DNA of 64,000 nucleotides from Phorcus lineatus. Its lineage: Eukaryota > Mollusca > Gastropoda > Trochida > Trochidae. Each line of letters starts with the position of its first letter. Positions within the stretch are counted from its first letter, which is position 1. The notes under the pieces were generated by a model. The model saw only the letters and a list, made by a program, of their open reading frames with translations. It searched no databases and was not told where the DNA came from. The DNA lies in the NCBI GenBank assembly GCA_921293015.1, contig OV121096.1, positions 26,299,729 to 26,363,728 of the forward strand. The letters run 5' to 3'. Both the position numbers and the translations under genes were made by a program. Positions 37,901 to 52,900 of this stretch are shown piece by piece.

Positions 37901-40900
37901 CCATCGGTGGTCTTTAACCGATCATGATATGTTTGTTTCATCTGATTCTTTTGATTAACAGACATTGTCTTGCAGTCTTTCGTTTTCGGGAGATCACCTT
38001 TATATCTAAAGAAACTTGCTATTTTACTGTTAATAAAGAATTTAATAACAAGTAACGTGATGAAAAATAAAATCTTCCTTAAAACGGAAAATGTTGCTTA
38101 AAGCAAAAACTGTAAACAATGCATTTAATGCTCTTGCTTTACTAATAACCAATTTTTCCAGAAGCTCGGACATCAAACGGCATAGATATCTCACACGAGA
38201 ATTTATTAAGCCTAATCTGTTACCAAGGAGACCTTTTATAGAAACTGGCTGGTGGCCATGGGCTCTGTGTATGTTTAGTTGAATCTTATTAAGAAGCTTT
38301 GTCCGCACTTATGCAGCCACAAATTGTTCGTGCACATTCGGCGTATTAATGTTTCATTTATGATTCCTATCAGACTGTAACTCTCTATCTTGCTTCCGCT
38401 GTATGAGTTTAGTGCTTCGGGATCAAAGAAGGCCAAACACGGCGCCTAGTTATACCAGTGCAAAAATATGATGCCAATGGTGGCCTATCAGTCAGCCTTT
38501 CATGCCAAAGATAAAAATCTTTCTTTGGTTAATTGGATGGCGATATTTACAGTATGCATGTCCGCGATTCAACAACCAGAGTGCTGAATTCGTTCAGCTC
38601 TTCAAAAGCAGTGATTCCTGACATAGCTGAAGACAGATGATATGGACTGGAAATTGTTTAGCTGTTCGTAATGTCTTGGGACATTAGGCGCCTCTCCTTT
38701 AATGTTGGTCATTTGATGATGTCTTTATCGAAGGAGACAAATGATGAGCTCAAGATGGCGTAGAGGTTGACGCTGAATGGTTTACAGTTCCCTTAAGCTT
38801 CATAATCATCTCTTTGTAAGAGATGAGTTTAAACAGAGGTGAAATTAATAACCTTTTGTAAACTTTTTCGCACTTCATATTTTGACCTTTGTTATTTTGA
38901 ATTCATTTCTTCTCTCAAGTTCCAATAAGTGTTGATATCCTAACGACTTGAACAGTAAATATTTTTTCTTGTGAAGAGATGCTGATTGTTGAAACTTGGT
39001 TTAAATTAATGAATGGAAAGTGTCGCTCTCAGTCGTTACCACACAACAGATCTATTCCTTTCCACGTCGACATTCAAAATTGATTTTTACACACGAACAG
39101 ATGTTTATCGATGCTTCTGATTCATAACTAAAAGGTTGAATATTTTCACTTCTTTGACAACGTAACTTTTGTATTTGCCTTGATTGTAGGGTTATTAAAA
39201 GCGGTAACTAAACAGTAATTAAAGGTGAACGAATTATTAAAAAGGTGAAGAAAGTATAATGATTTGACAAATGACAAGTGGCATTATTGAGAGGAAACTC
39301 CCATTTGTGTATTTGAAGATTATTGAATATGAATATTTTTTTAAAAAGGCATTGATTATCAATACGTTTTAAAGGATCATTAATCAAACGAAAGTTCCAT
39401 TTAACGTTAAGTACTTTTAAAAAAATCAAAAATCGTTATTAGGTACAAACAAGCTACCTTAAATGGATTTTGTCGTCGTTGAAATACCTGCCTTCAAACT
39501 GTCTATCGAACAACTGCATCATCAAGTTTAGATTACGACGATTAAATACTGTTAACTTCAAAGATTGTTGAGTCTATGGTAAGTGGATAACGCTTTGCAA
39601 ATGTCCAACGGCAGATGGCATCATTCAAGACCAGCCTATAAAACACTAAAGACAACCTGCTTTGATAATTTGCTATACAGACACTACCAAGAGTTGTAGA
39701 AGTTGTTATAGAAGTGGACAATTTTAAGTAGAAATGAGTATTAGAAATACTTATTGTAGATTACCATCGAGTTAAAGGAAAACTAAAACTGGGACATTTT
39801 TCATGTTAAAGGATTGATTCTTGATTAAAGCACAGTTCCTCTAAAACATATATGATATCTACATAATTATTTTTTCTGTAATGCTTGGAAAAAAATTTTT
39901 CTTTGGGTTTTTGTTCAATGGTTACCATCTATCACATCCTAATTTATGTTATTTCTTATAAAAAAATGAATGTAAGGCCAGAGGTAGTTGATTAGAAATG
40001 CTTTGCGTTTTATAAATATTCTAAGGTGGTTCAATAGATGGGTAAATCAATTTAAGTTTACATTTAAAATTAAAAATTTAATTTAATTTAAAAAGTCAAT
40101 TGTTTGAAGCTATGGAAGATGCATGATATTGTGTAACGAACGAAATCAATTGACGATGTAGAACAGATAGGTTACCATTATTTTTTAAATTTTAGTAAAC
40201 TTTTTCGTCCATAACAAAAAACATTTTAATTCAGATTTGAATGATTATAAAACACAGTAACTGTCCTATGTTTTATTTGACACATGATGACATGTCTTAA
40301 GATGATGAATAGTTTCACTTCTTCAAGAAATTTTTTCATGAAATTTAGTCGTGGATTTTAAATGAAACGAGATTTTAAATACCCTTTTACATAAAATGAA
40401 AACGAAAGTTGGTATAACGATGAGAATTTAAGCCTCTCAGAAGCCCTGAAGATAAATCGACTCACCGAAATGAATTACATTTTTCCTCCTTCGTCATTAC
40501 GGGGGACAAAAGAGTTGGAAACGAAATGTGCGGGCGAAAGATACCGATTTCATTTCTATTAATCGTTTTCCTTGATTGTTTAGTCACAGTGATATGACTG
40601 CTTAAACATTACAGTAAATCATTGAATATAATTGATTTGTAAATCTTCAAATAATTTCGGTGCTATATGTGCTAAAATAATTTTGTTGGTTTTGAAAGTT
40701 TTTGACACTTAAGGTTTTTACCCCACTGTAAATAAAAAATTTGCTTTTAAGATATTGTTTGTCATTTTGAAAATATATAAATATATAGGCGTCAGGAGTG
40801 GTAAACGTTTAAGCTCTAGAAATGAGTACCTATTGTATATTTCAATATATATTTAGAATTTGAATTTAAACGATATGCTACCTCCTTATTGGACTTGGTC

Positions 40901-43900
40901 ATTGGACATTTCAATCAACTACTGTTCAGGTAGTATATACCCTATATTGTTTAGGCTTATAAAAGTCAAATTTAAATTGTAGTATACATGCCGGTTTCAT
41001 TTCACAATAATTTCAAACACACAAACACATTAATACATCTTGTTTATTAACTGTTTGTCACTGGCAACGTTAAACTTGTTCACAAACTTAACATATTTGT
41101 TTAATGAGAATCAGGTTTAACGTGTTAAAATGTTTTAAATATTTTAATATATTTGTCTTTCTTTTGTAGTTTTCTAAGTCAATCATGTGATTTCATTGGC
41201 TACATCTGGAAGAAAACTTTCTACTAAGATAATATCATTCTAAATGTTTATGAATTCGATTTAGTCAAAGGAATAATTTTCTATTTGGTAAAATGACAAA
41301 GATTTAGTTAACTCTATGATTCTTTCTATGTTTAGAGGCACTTGTCACAAATTGCCTCGAATCCCTATTTAGGTAAGAGTTCTTATTATGTTGTGGTCCT
41401 TATGTTATTGCCTCGAGGAAGAAATATATTGGATAGAATATTGATGTCTTGGCTCGTAGAATAACCATTAGCTTGTTCTTGTAATATTGCTAACAGTCAT
41501 AACAACGTTAAAGTGACACTGACCTCAAGGGACATATAACGAATAGCAAAAAAGTTATTGTAATGATAGAATATCTTGAAATTTACGAAGTTAACTATTT
41601 AGATACGTTGTTTCCAAAAAATCATTATGGACTTTGACAAACATGCGATGAATTATTATTTAAAGCTTAATGGAATTCTATTTTTCGACATTATTGAATT
41701 TCTTTAATCGTGATCAATGTCAATGTTCAAATAAACTGAAAATAATATTTCGTCAAAGAGCACACAGAATTGCAACATCAAACACAAATTATCCCTAAAG
41801 CACTTATTGTTTTTCTGCATCTTGACAAAATAATTCAGTTACTTCATCTTTATTTAATAAGGCCTAACAAATATCGCCGCTAATGAAGGCATGCTATGCG
41901 GTTGCTGAGTATAAACAGACTATTAAGGAGAACTTAGGATTTTAAATAAACTTCCATCAAGGAATTCTCCGCATCACGCAACAAGGTTTATGATGGCATT
42001 TAGTGAATTAGACAAATGACAATCTGCCAAAGGAATATTTACAAGACTGATGATTGTAATATCTCTTGAGACTGAATAAATGCTCCAATGTTAAGTACAG
42101 GCACTTTCATGATATAAAAATATTTTGTAAATGAGGAGGTCGATACGTCAAAATTAAGAACTGACATCCATGTATAATTAAATCAACAATGGCTGTGCAA
42201 TTACTGTTTTTGGGTGTAATAAATATTATGAAGTGTTCTTGAGAATAGGGTTAATGTTACTTATTACTCGCCCGTGTTAGATACTGCAGTTTTGTACACC
42301 TATCTATCTATCTATCTATCTTTATATTGTTGTAACGTTCACCACCGTCACAGTCAAGTCAATTTAGTTTCAGCACAAGGTCATCAATATTGCTTGATTC
42401 ATGTGGGTGAGTGTTATACATGATACTTAACTTCCTTCCATTGTAATTATTTTCATTAAACCCGCGAATGATTTGGTATCAAACTAGCTTTCGCTCGTTT
42501 ATCAAATAGTATTAAAAGAAAGGTAGTTCATTCTCCTTTATCTAACACATATGACGTCAGAATAAAAAGCGACACGAATAGAATACTATGACATTTCCTA
42601 TTTTAAATGAAACCACAAGCATACAGTTGGCACTATCAGAATGCATATGACAATATCAGATGATATATAATATATTACTCAATGGGTAAAATGTGTAAAA
42701 TATGTCGGTGTATAAGCCGAAACATATACAATTTTAACTACTGAATACAGTGCTCATTGCTTAGCTATATATCAAATGTAACTACAAATATGTCGTCCAA
42801 ATAACTATTGTTTTCAAGAGTTTATTTAGCTCCATACATCTTTATTAATAAAAATATATGCTGAATATTCTTAGAAAATATGTACAGCCGACTATCTGAC
42901 ACCTTTAAACGACGCATGAACCACCTATCGGGCGTTGCCTTTAAACTAACTCATGAGATAATTAAATTCAATGTGTAAAAACCCGGACGATACTCATATG
43001 TCATTCACTTTGTAAGATGCTTCCCCCACACAGATAGTCAAAGTGTAATGATAAACTATTGAGCTTAGCTAATGGCTTCTTTCGTAAATAAAATCGATTT
43101 TTAAAACTAATATGAATAAGACGGTTAAAATGAGTGATAACGGATATCTTCATTCTGACTCTAATGAAAATTTATCCATTAGAAACTGATGTTTTATTTT
43201 CAACTTGAAAACTAATTACATACTACTTACGATCACGTGACACAAGTTCAGATGGTGCCACGTGACGGGAAGTACTACAAAGTCAAAGGAAATTGTAGGA
43301 TGAGGTGGGTTATAGAGTTAGGAACCACTAGTGAAGAATCGCAAATTATCTTGCTTTCAGGACAAAATAAGACTTAAGCAAATCCGAGTCTACATGAAAG
43401 CTTAGACAAAGAAAGTTTCAATTAGCCAATTAATTGCAGTACATTAGCTCACCGGAAGTCTCTCTACGTAGAGAGGGGAAAAAGCAAGAAGACAATCCCA
43501 AGAGATGTGGGAGCGTAACGAAATAGACCGTGGTTTTCGTAACTATAATTTTGTGAGAAACACCCCTATCAGTACCGCGGCCTTGCACCATTTATTTTCA
43601 AGCTGGTTTAATTATGTCCTCCCGAAGCTCCCAGTCTCACCTATTATCTGTTTGCAGATTTCCGAACTGGAGGCAAAGCTGATGCGATTAAAAGACAAGT
43701 TAGTTTCAAACTAATCATTGTCACTTTGAGAAGGGTTGCCTTCTGCCCAAGGTTACTCTCTCCACTCCTTCAAACCTCTTCTAATTAGAAGAGACAGCAT
43801 AACAGCTCGTCCTGTGCCTAAAGCTCTAGTAGCTAGCTGGGTCAGATGACAACAACTTCATATTGATATGTTTGAGTTACAGCTTTGTCTTTGCAGCCCT

Positions 43901-46900
43901 AATCATCAGAAGTTGCGTCATGGTGAAGGAAAACCGAGATGACAGAACAGAAGAACCTTAAGGTATCGATCCTTTAAAGTAGGCCCCAAAGCTTCTTCAT
44001 ACACCAAACATCTCATTTTCACTGACCTTTTGTCTGTATTTAAACCTGGTTTTGGAAATGGGGCCACGTATTAGAATAAAAGTAAGCTTTGGGATCTTCA
44101 ACAAATGCCTTAAAGCAAGTCGGGGGGTACTTTCGAGGTCAATCGTTGATATGGATATTTTTCTATATGGTCAATATAGCAATAAAGCAAAAATCAATAT
44201 CACTATAATGTCAATAGTTTCACATGTACAATGAAATATACTTTAAGTAGTTAATCAAAATGTAAAATCTGATGGACGGTAACTATGTGGACATATGAAT
44301 TTGCATATATGTTGAACAGATATGTCCAGATGAATAAGCTGAAGTATTATTTCAGTGTTATAATCTAAGATGTTGACAAGTATTAAAGGGAAATTACTAA
44401 ATCATTTTCCCTTTCTCTTTCATTAACCACACGGTTAGGTTATTTCTTACAAGTGATTCATCTAATCGATTGATATCGGTCCATGAGAAAATTGACACAC
44501 GAAATAAAATAGATATTTTACTGACATCAATTGTTATTAAGAAAAACGACTTACAATTATCGAAATGTGCCTAAACATTTTCCCCTGTGAATGTATTTAA
44601 AAAAGTAATCGGAAACGCCTGACTGTTTTATTTCACGATTACGATTTAAATTAACGTAATGAAAGAATAAACAAGACAACAGAAACAACCCTATAAACAG
44701 AGTGACAAGAGTCTGCAGGCAAATCATCGCGAAGGCTAGAATTATCTGCAACTAAATATTGGTTGTCGTGATTAAAAGTAAAGAGGTCCTGTAAATTACT
44801 TTAATGACTGTTAATTTCCTGTTAGACACGGCAATGGAATGACTTGTACCGGTCAAGTCGAGTGGCCAGTCAAAGCTTTATGCGTATGTCCAAATATTGA
44901 ACACCAGATGGCATTATTCAGGCATAGCAAATAGAAACATCAGCAATCCGCTATGTGTATCATTATCAGATGATTTATAGTGGTAATGTGTATTTGCATA
45001 TCGTGATTCCAGTAGTAGGAATAGTAGTAGTTATAGTAATAGTAGAAGTAGTAGAAAAAGTAAAAGTGGAAGTTGAAGTAGTGGTTGTTGCTGTTACCGT
45101 TGCACAAATAGAGGTTAAAGGTTAAAGTAACCGTTGTAATTTTTTTTTGATAATAACCATGATAGGCGATATATATTAAAGGATAAATAGGAAATATTGA
45201 TCACTGTAAAGGAAATTGTTGAAATTTAAGTAACCATTTTGTAGAATTATAAGCCATAATTGAAATCCATGATACAATTATAAAAATTCGATGTTATAGT
45301 GACAATTCTAGCAGAATAGAACAAAATGATTAGAACGTTTTTGTTCTAACCGTTGTTTATCTTAGAGTGAAATCTGTAGATACAGTAATCGTTGTGGATT
45401 GTTGAACGATTGCAATTCTACGTAACTAACAGTACATAATAACATAAATATTTAGTTAAAGTATTTTTTTAGTCGTTGCTATAAGTTCATTGTTAACTAG
45501 ATTTACAGTAATTGCGGTTGAAATTTCTGGCTATGGTTGTCGTAGTCTCACAATTAAATAGAAGTATTGCACTGCGCTGGAAGATTTTATGATTATATCC
45601 TAATCCTCATATAAATCTTATTATCATATAATACTTACATACCTCATCTTAATCACATATTCTAAAACCAATCGTCGAAAGTGTTTATTAAAATGTTCAT
45701 TATTGGCTAAAGCTTTGATAGGAATTTATCACTAGAAATCAAATGCTAACATTGGGTTAATGAATATGTTAAGAGTATTAAATCTCCGTTAATCCTGCCC
45801 TCGATCTACATTTATGTTGCCCTCTACTCTGACGGTCCCTCAACTTCTTTCTCCACCCATGTCCTTCATCTTTCTACCTTCATCTCTTTCAACTTCCTTT
45901 TCTGACAGAAAGTATTGCAGTTGATTTGAAGACACATACATGTACATCACAATTAGCAAATGGAGGACCAATTCCATCTTATTTTACACTAAGTGAGCTA
46001 CTGTGATTGTTATAAAGATCACCATGTAATACATTTCTTTCATTGCATGGAGTCTACAAGACTACAAGAGTAGGTGATAGTACGTATGTCTCTCAGCAGC
46101 AGACATCTGCTAAGTGGCTATGATTGCGTCTGATATCACCTATTTCCTCTTGAAATATAGAAGACATCAAAATCCAATATAAGTGGTGGTATATTGGAAT
46201 TATATGTTTTCATAAAACATCATACGCTCCTGATATATATCAGATATAAGTGCTTGTAGATGGTTCGAGACTGCGAATGCATGAAACCTAGATCGAAGAC
46301 AAATGAACTATCAATAAAATTTCAGGCAATGTTGTATGATTATTAGACTTAATTACAGCATTTATCATGATTGTAGTCATCAGTCTGTCCGTCGCCAATA
46401 CTAGGCCTTTTAGGAAATTACTTTCCAAAATACCCTCCGTGTTTCTCTAAGGTATGTACAAGACTGGAACGCAAATCATTCATACTTAATTGTAGTAATG
46501 TACACCCTAATCCAAACCATTTCAAATTAGACTAAATAGTAGTTAGAACTATGATGCATCTCGTCATTCAGAGGCTTTTATTTCCTGTAAATATTGATAT
46601 ATTTCGGTCAGAATTCGCTGGGCTGTTTTTGTAACAGTCTAGACAGCAATCAACTACCTCAATTCTGCAATTGACAAGTCTTAAGTGAAATGCATACCAA
46701 GGCTAAATCGTGAATTTCACTTTGGACGTTCTCCGGAAATCTGCTCAGGTAGCAAGATTAGGCAATTAATCTCAATATATTTCTAAATGAAACGTAACAT
46801 ACATAATAACGACTCAAGTGCCTTGCTGGTAAGGCTTTTTCGCTCTCGTAATCATTTCATTTCTAACCAAGACTTAAAAGCATGGTGTATTAGTGTGCAA

Positions 46901-49900
46901 AATGTCATTTGGCTTACATTAGATAGTGTACTCCGGCAGCGTTGTTCGTTGTCTTATGATGCAATGTCATGGCTTCTTTAGAACGTTCACACTATTAGCA
47001 AAAATGTTTGGAAAGAACAGTGGCTTTCTTGCTCTTGAATTAGGCAGTTAGACTGTAGATTAAACTATGCAGGGAACAACTTCTTTTGTCTTATCATCTT
47101 TAAAACGCGAGAGCATCCTGTATACATATGGAATTAAAAAAAGCAACACCAAATTCAATTACCAGTAATTATGTAAACAAACTAGAGCGTCTTTAAAAGT
47201 GACGTGTTATGTGTAACATCTAAGGAAACATCATGATAGTATCATAGTGGGGTATGATGCACGTGCCGCATGTACGTTGCATGTCAATTGCAATATCTTC
47301 GATATACCAAAAGGCAAGTTTTCCTTATTGCATAAACAACTGCCGTTTGTCAATATGAAATGAGTACTCAGTCCAATTAGTGACTTGGCACGTCGATAAT
47401 TGCCAGAGGCAACACGGTGGCCAATTATTGGCAAGAATGAACCGGGATTGCTATCAAATAAATAAGATATCTGATAGGGCGAAAATAGTCCAATATCTCC
47501 GTAGTTTTAAAAAACCCCACCCACAGAGCATAAACCCTTTTAAGGGCTTATCAGACGTCAGGAGATCCTTATCCCATATTTTGATAACCATTATCGTGCC
47601 ACAAGAAACTGCTAGAACACCTACAGCCCGTGCTACCCTCTAATTCTTGCAAAATAATGCGGTTGAGATGATTCCAAGCCATGACTTCGGACCTGAATCT
47701 AATAGAACACTTGTGGGACATATTGGGCCGCCCTCTCCGACAGAGAGATCATCTGTCCATACTTTTGATGATTTGACGTTTTGAGATTGACCCGAGGAAT
47801 GAGGAAGCGATTGTAGACAGTCACACAATATGGAAGCTCGCAAAACATTTATCTTTGCTCTTATGAACAATACGTGAAAAGTAGATTTGACAATGTTTAT
47901 GTATGGAATCATGTCATCTATTCAAATATGAATTCAACATCTTGAAATAAGCCAGTACAATTATGTTCTTTTTGTTAAGGTGTCTTCTAAAACTTTCCCT
48001 TTCCACTAAATTATCATAAAAATACGAACATAGGATATTAACAATGTTATAGTTGTAGAAGATGATTTCAAATATACAAACAGTGGACTTAGTACTTTCA
48101 TACTGAAAGATTCAACGATGACCTTCACTTCTTGTTAAGACAGCTTTGACGACGGGGTGACATTTATATATTCTCCAATTCCCAATATGATAGATCTAAA
48201 AGCAAGAACATCTTATTGCTGTCATTTCAAAGGCATGTAATTTTGGATTCGTGAAAGACCTGTTTCTCTTACTTTGGTCTGAATCATTTCAACTAATATT
48301 ACTACGCTTATTATGCGCAAATAACATAATTGTGAAAAAGCCAAATTTGCTCTGAGCGGAAATACATCTTGAGTAGGAGTAAATGGCCAGATATTTTTTG
48401 GCCATGGGTCATGGTGGTAATTCTCTTACAGATAGTTCTGCAAGATATGGCCTTGTATTGTTACTAAGCGAAGCATATTCTCTGCTAATTTTCGGGAAAA
48501 CTGAAAGAGTTTTGCCCCATGATGAAAGCAATATGACTACATGTACACTAAGAACTTAATGCAGTGGGCTTAACAAATTCATTTTTCAGCACAGATACGG
48601 GCATGCATTACGTTTCCTTTTGCACTGTATATCGGGATGCAAAAACAAAATCTTACCAATTCTAAAAGCCAAGTCACCTTATTCGTGGAATGAAGATTCA
48701 TTGATGGAGTGTGGATTGATTTACGCCCCCGTCAATGTTGAAAAAAGAGATGTTGTTATACGTACATAACAATACAGACGATCAACAACTACGTGACAAG
48801 TGAGAAGAGAAACTTTCTTTGCAATTCTTTGCAAGAACTTCTCGGTTGCAAATAACAAACGTTTCTTTAGTAAGTTCAACATTATATATTGAACAAAGTA
48901 AATGCAGATTATTGTCGTGATTTTACCATCTTTTCCAAACGCATGTTTTATTATATTTTTAAAAATTATTCACAATCTAAACTCTTAATGAGAATGTTAA
49001 ACGTGTTTGGTTTTGATGTAAATTTATCAGTTCGGTTTAATGCATCGTTTAAAAATCATAAGGATTTAAAGATTTCAATATCGATATATCAATATTTCTT
49101 TTTACGGACACAGTAACTGCATGATTAAAAAAGTAATCTTCTTATCTGGAAAATCCTAATCTGCATTGCTTTTATTTTTCTATGTGCTAAAGTATATTTG
49201 AGTAAGCTAGCCTGTAGGCGATAAATGAATATAAAACATAATTATGTCAAATTGCAATCTTTTTTTCATGCGCAGTTTTGGCATAAGAATTTGGGGCTCT
49301 GGTTCAAACTTAAAACTTCATTTATAGAAAAATTTAGATAAAAGAACATTCCCTGCTTTCTCAAGAAATCTCACGACGCGTGATTTTCGAAAAACTATGA
49401 TGGAATCAAGTCCTTGAGCTTAAGAATTCCTATCTCAGTTAGCAATGGCAAGGCAATTACTCTAATGGAGAGCACGGTGATACACGATAATGAACCATGA
49501 CTCTATGATAAGTTCTATAGTAACCAAACTTGTCCAATCCTGAGTGAAAAAATTACCATTCAAATGTAACTTTGCAAAACATCAACCCCAAAAATATATG
49601 GAGGAGCACTAACACAACTGAACCTTTTTGACAAATACGATAAAAGCATACAATGTCATATTGTTCATATATGCAAATGTGCACATATAACGTTTGTAGC
49701 AACAATCGTTTCATCGCAAGTATTTTTTTGTCTTTAATGTCATAACACATTTGTAAATAATGTCATTGGAACACGGGGTAGCAGGAAAAATGCTTTATGA
49801 CGATCTTCATGCGATTTTCCCGATATCCTTTTTAATAAATGCGCTTGGCATGGACAATTTTTCTTCGTGCGGTAAGATTATTCTGCAATCAAAGGAGTAT

Positions 49901-52900
49901 AAAGAGCGTTTAAAGAGTTTCGCTAATATTTTCATGTTACACCATCAGCAGAGAATTGACCTAAGAATCAAAATATTCCGTTTCTATGAAGGTGTCAGAA
50001 CAATTCATAATCAGAAATGTTTTATGCAGATTACCAGACTGCGAATAGAAATCATAAGGAGCACAAGAGAATAAATCACTGAATTAGAAAATTCTATTAA
50101 AACGATCATTGTCAATTACATTGCTAATCCTAAAAACTTCGTGAAATGAATGCAATTGACGAGTTTGCTTTGAATCTTTAAGCCGCTTTGAATGATCAGT
50201 CACGAATTCTTGAACCACGTTAGTTTTCTCATTGCGTATAAGATGTACTATGAAATGTTTCTTTCTAATGTATTTCTTTCCCAGATCTCGGAGCACACTG
50301 TTACACCAGAACATTATCCTAATCCTATTAACCTCCTAAAAGCATTATAGTTATGGTTTATTTCTCAAAATAATTGCATTTCATCTTTTCTATTTCCTAC
50401 ATTAGTGTTATGAATACCAAATATATCCTGGGGTGAAACATTATATGTGCTGAGGGTAATCATAATGGCAGCAGCGAGCGTAGTATGCAAATTAAGTATT
50501 GATAGTAAAAGGAACAACAGCAAAGGACTTTTTTCAAAAATCGATGACTCAAATTAGCCCAACGTTTCTTGAGGATTTATGTGCACTAGACTCTATTGTT
50601 GCACCATATGTGAAAACATGAAAAGTGATGCCTTTTTTTGCTCTTTTCGGTTAAGTTAACACAACTTTATACTTTTGTATTTGTGTCATAGAGTGCTTAT
50701 GAACTGAATACTATTGTAACATCACCAAAAATAATGCACTTGAAAGCGAAACGATTAGTTTTTAAATTGAACACGGTGCATACACAGTTATGAAATCAGC
50801 AAAAAATCAATTACTTAAAAGCGAAACGATAAGCTTTTGAAAATAACACTTGCCTTCACAAAACAGTGATTGTATTAAGTGGAGGGCTGTATAGTGAACA
50901 CTATTACTAAAAGATCGATTAAACAGGCAAATGGTGTTGAGAAAAGTGATAATAGTTGTGACACTAAAAAAAGAGTTCTATACAAAAACCGTTATGCTTC
51001 TGAATTTAATGCTGTTGTTTCTATACGAAACAATAAAAACAATCTATGGATGATGTTAAAGTGAACAATATTGTTACAACACAACATCATTTATCAACCA
51101 AAACAACCTTATGTTTCATCGCATACTTGTAAAATTTACACTATTGAAACATACCAAAATTGATAAAAAATATTACAATTCCTTGTTTTCTATTGACACT
51201 AATGAAGTGAACGCTCTTGTAGCATCATGAAACTAAAGGCAAACAAAAACATCTATGTCAGTAGGATACTTGTGAATTAGAAATACTATTGTTAAAACAC
51301 GAGACATGTCCATCTAAAAGAAAGCTCTTTGTTTTATTGAGTAGTTATTAAGTGGACACTTTTGTTACACCACAATTCAATAACCAAGTGATCATTCAGA
51401 TACAACAAGAGACATTGATAAGGTAAATAACACCTTCTTTAAAGTCATAGTCTCATTTTTGCAAGGCAAATTGTAATAAAAGCCGGAGAAATAGTTCACC
51501 ACTCACAGAAATCTTTCCCCTGACGTTTGCAACAATTTTCAGAACTCTACAGGCATTCTAGCCCTCAATAATGAAATTCAAACTACCCTACCCTACCCGA
51601 ATATTATGTCTTTTGCGAGCGTTAGTCCTTACCACGTCATTTCGCTAAGGCCGTGACGAAGAACGCATAAATTTTCAAAGCTGAATATCCAATGAAAATA
51701 GCTAATAGCTTACGCTTTTCAAATGAAGAAATAACAAAAAGGTGGTTAACTCAATGAAGATTGCGTCTGTAATAAGTATCGGCGCTGCGATGACTAGATT
51801 TCCGGTGTTTCGCACTCGCGATGGGATTGCACTTGATTCGGTACCTCATCGGTCTGAAACGGCATACGCCAATTAGCTGCTTCATCCAAAACTGTAAAAC
51901 GGGCATAAAAATGAAAATCTTTGCAAATGCGACAGGAAATATTTGTGTTAGTGATCAGATTTTGTTCGTGAAGAATAATTAGTTCAGTTTAGTTGCCTTA
52001 CAAAAATGAGACTATGACTTTAAGTGGATGTAAAAGGAACACTTTTGTAACTTTCATAAACCAAAACAACCTTATAATTAGATTATTGGTGAATAAACAC
52101 ATTGATGAACCATAACATCTCCTTCTTTATATGGAAACTAGGGAATGAAAACTCAAAACAAAAACATTCCCTTGGTTTATTAAGTTTTTGTGAAGTGGAC
52201 AAATTACTGATAAAACCCGTTGTATCATGGGATACGTGTGACCACACGAAACACTGATAGCATCCCTTGTTCCATCGGATACATGTAGAATGAAGACAAT
52301 TACTACCACACAAATCGCAGATAAGACACTTGCTTCATTGGATACATGTGAAATGAACACTATCGCCACCACACAAAACATTGTTAAGACCCCTTGTTTC
52401 ATCGGATACAAGTGAAATGAACACTATCGCCACCACAAAACATTGTTAAGACCCCTTGTTTCATCGGATACATGTGAAATGAACACTATCGCCACCACAC
52501 AAAACATTGTTAAGACCCCTTGTTTCATCGGATACATGTGAAATGAACACTATCGCCACCACACAAAACATTGTTAAGACACCTTGTTTCATCGGTTACA
52601 TGTGAAATGAACAATATTGTTTTCAGACAAAACAATGAAAAACCCCTTGTTTCATCGGATGTTTGTGAAATGAACATGACTGTGTCACAACTCATGAGCA
52701 TGCTGCAAGTTGAAGGTAATTCACCCCTAAGGCTACAATCTTGAAAGCTTCTGATGATTTGAAATTGTGGTGTGGAACCTGTCTTTATTCCTAACAGCCT
52801 CTGGTTAGGGTATCAGATTAAAACGAGTTAACTAAAAAAACGATTTTCATAAGGCTGCATAACGTGGAATTGATGAGATGCAAAAAAGGGTAAATCTGTT

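Noticed and set aside
49760-50074. 104-codon plus-strand ORF
   Set aside because: No recognisable motif; composition typical of chance ORFs here.
52083-52411. Repetitive Cys/His/Val minus-strand ORFs
   Set aside because: Translation of the 64-bp minisatellite.
50690-52690. CRISPR-like reading of the regular repeats
   Set aside because: Contiguous 64-bp tandem units without spacers, in a eukaryotic genome.
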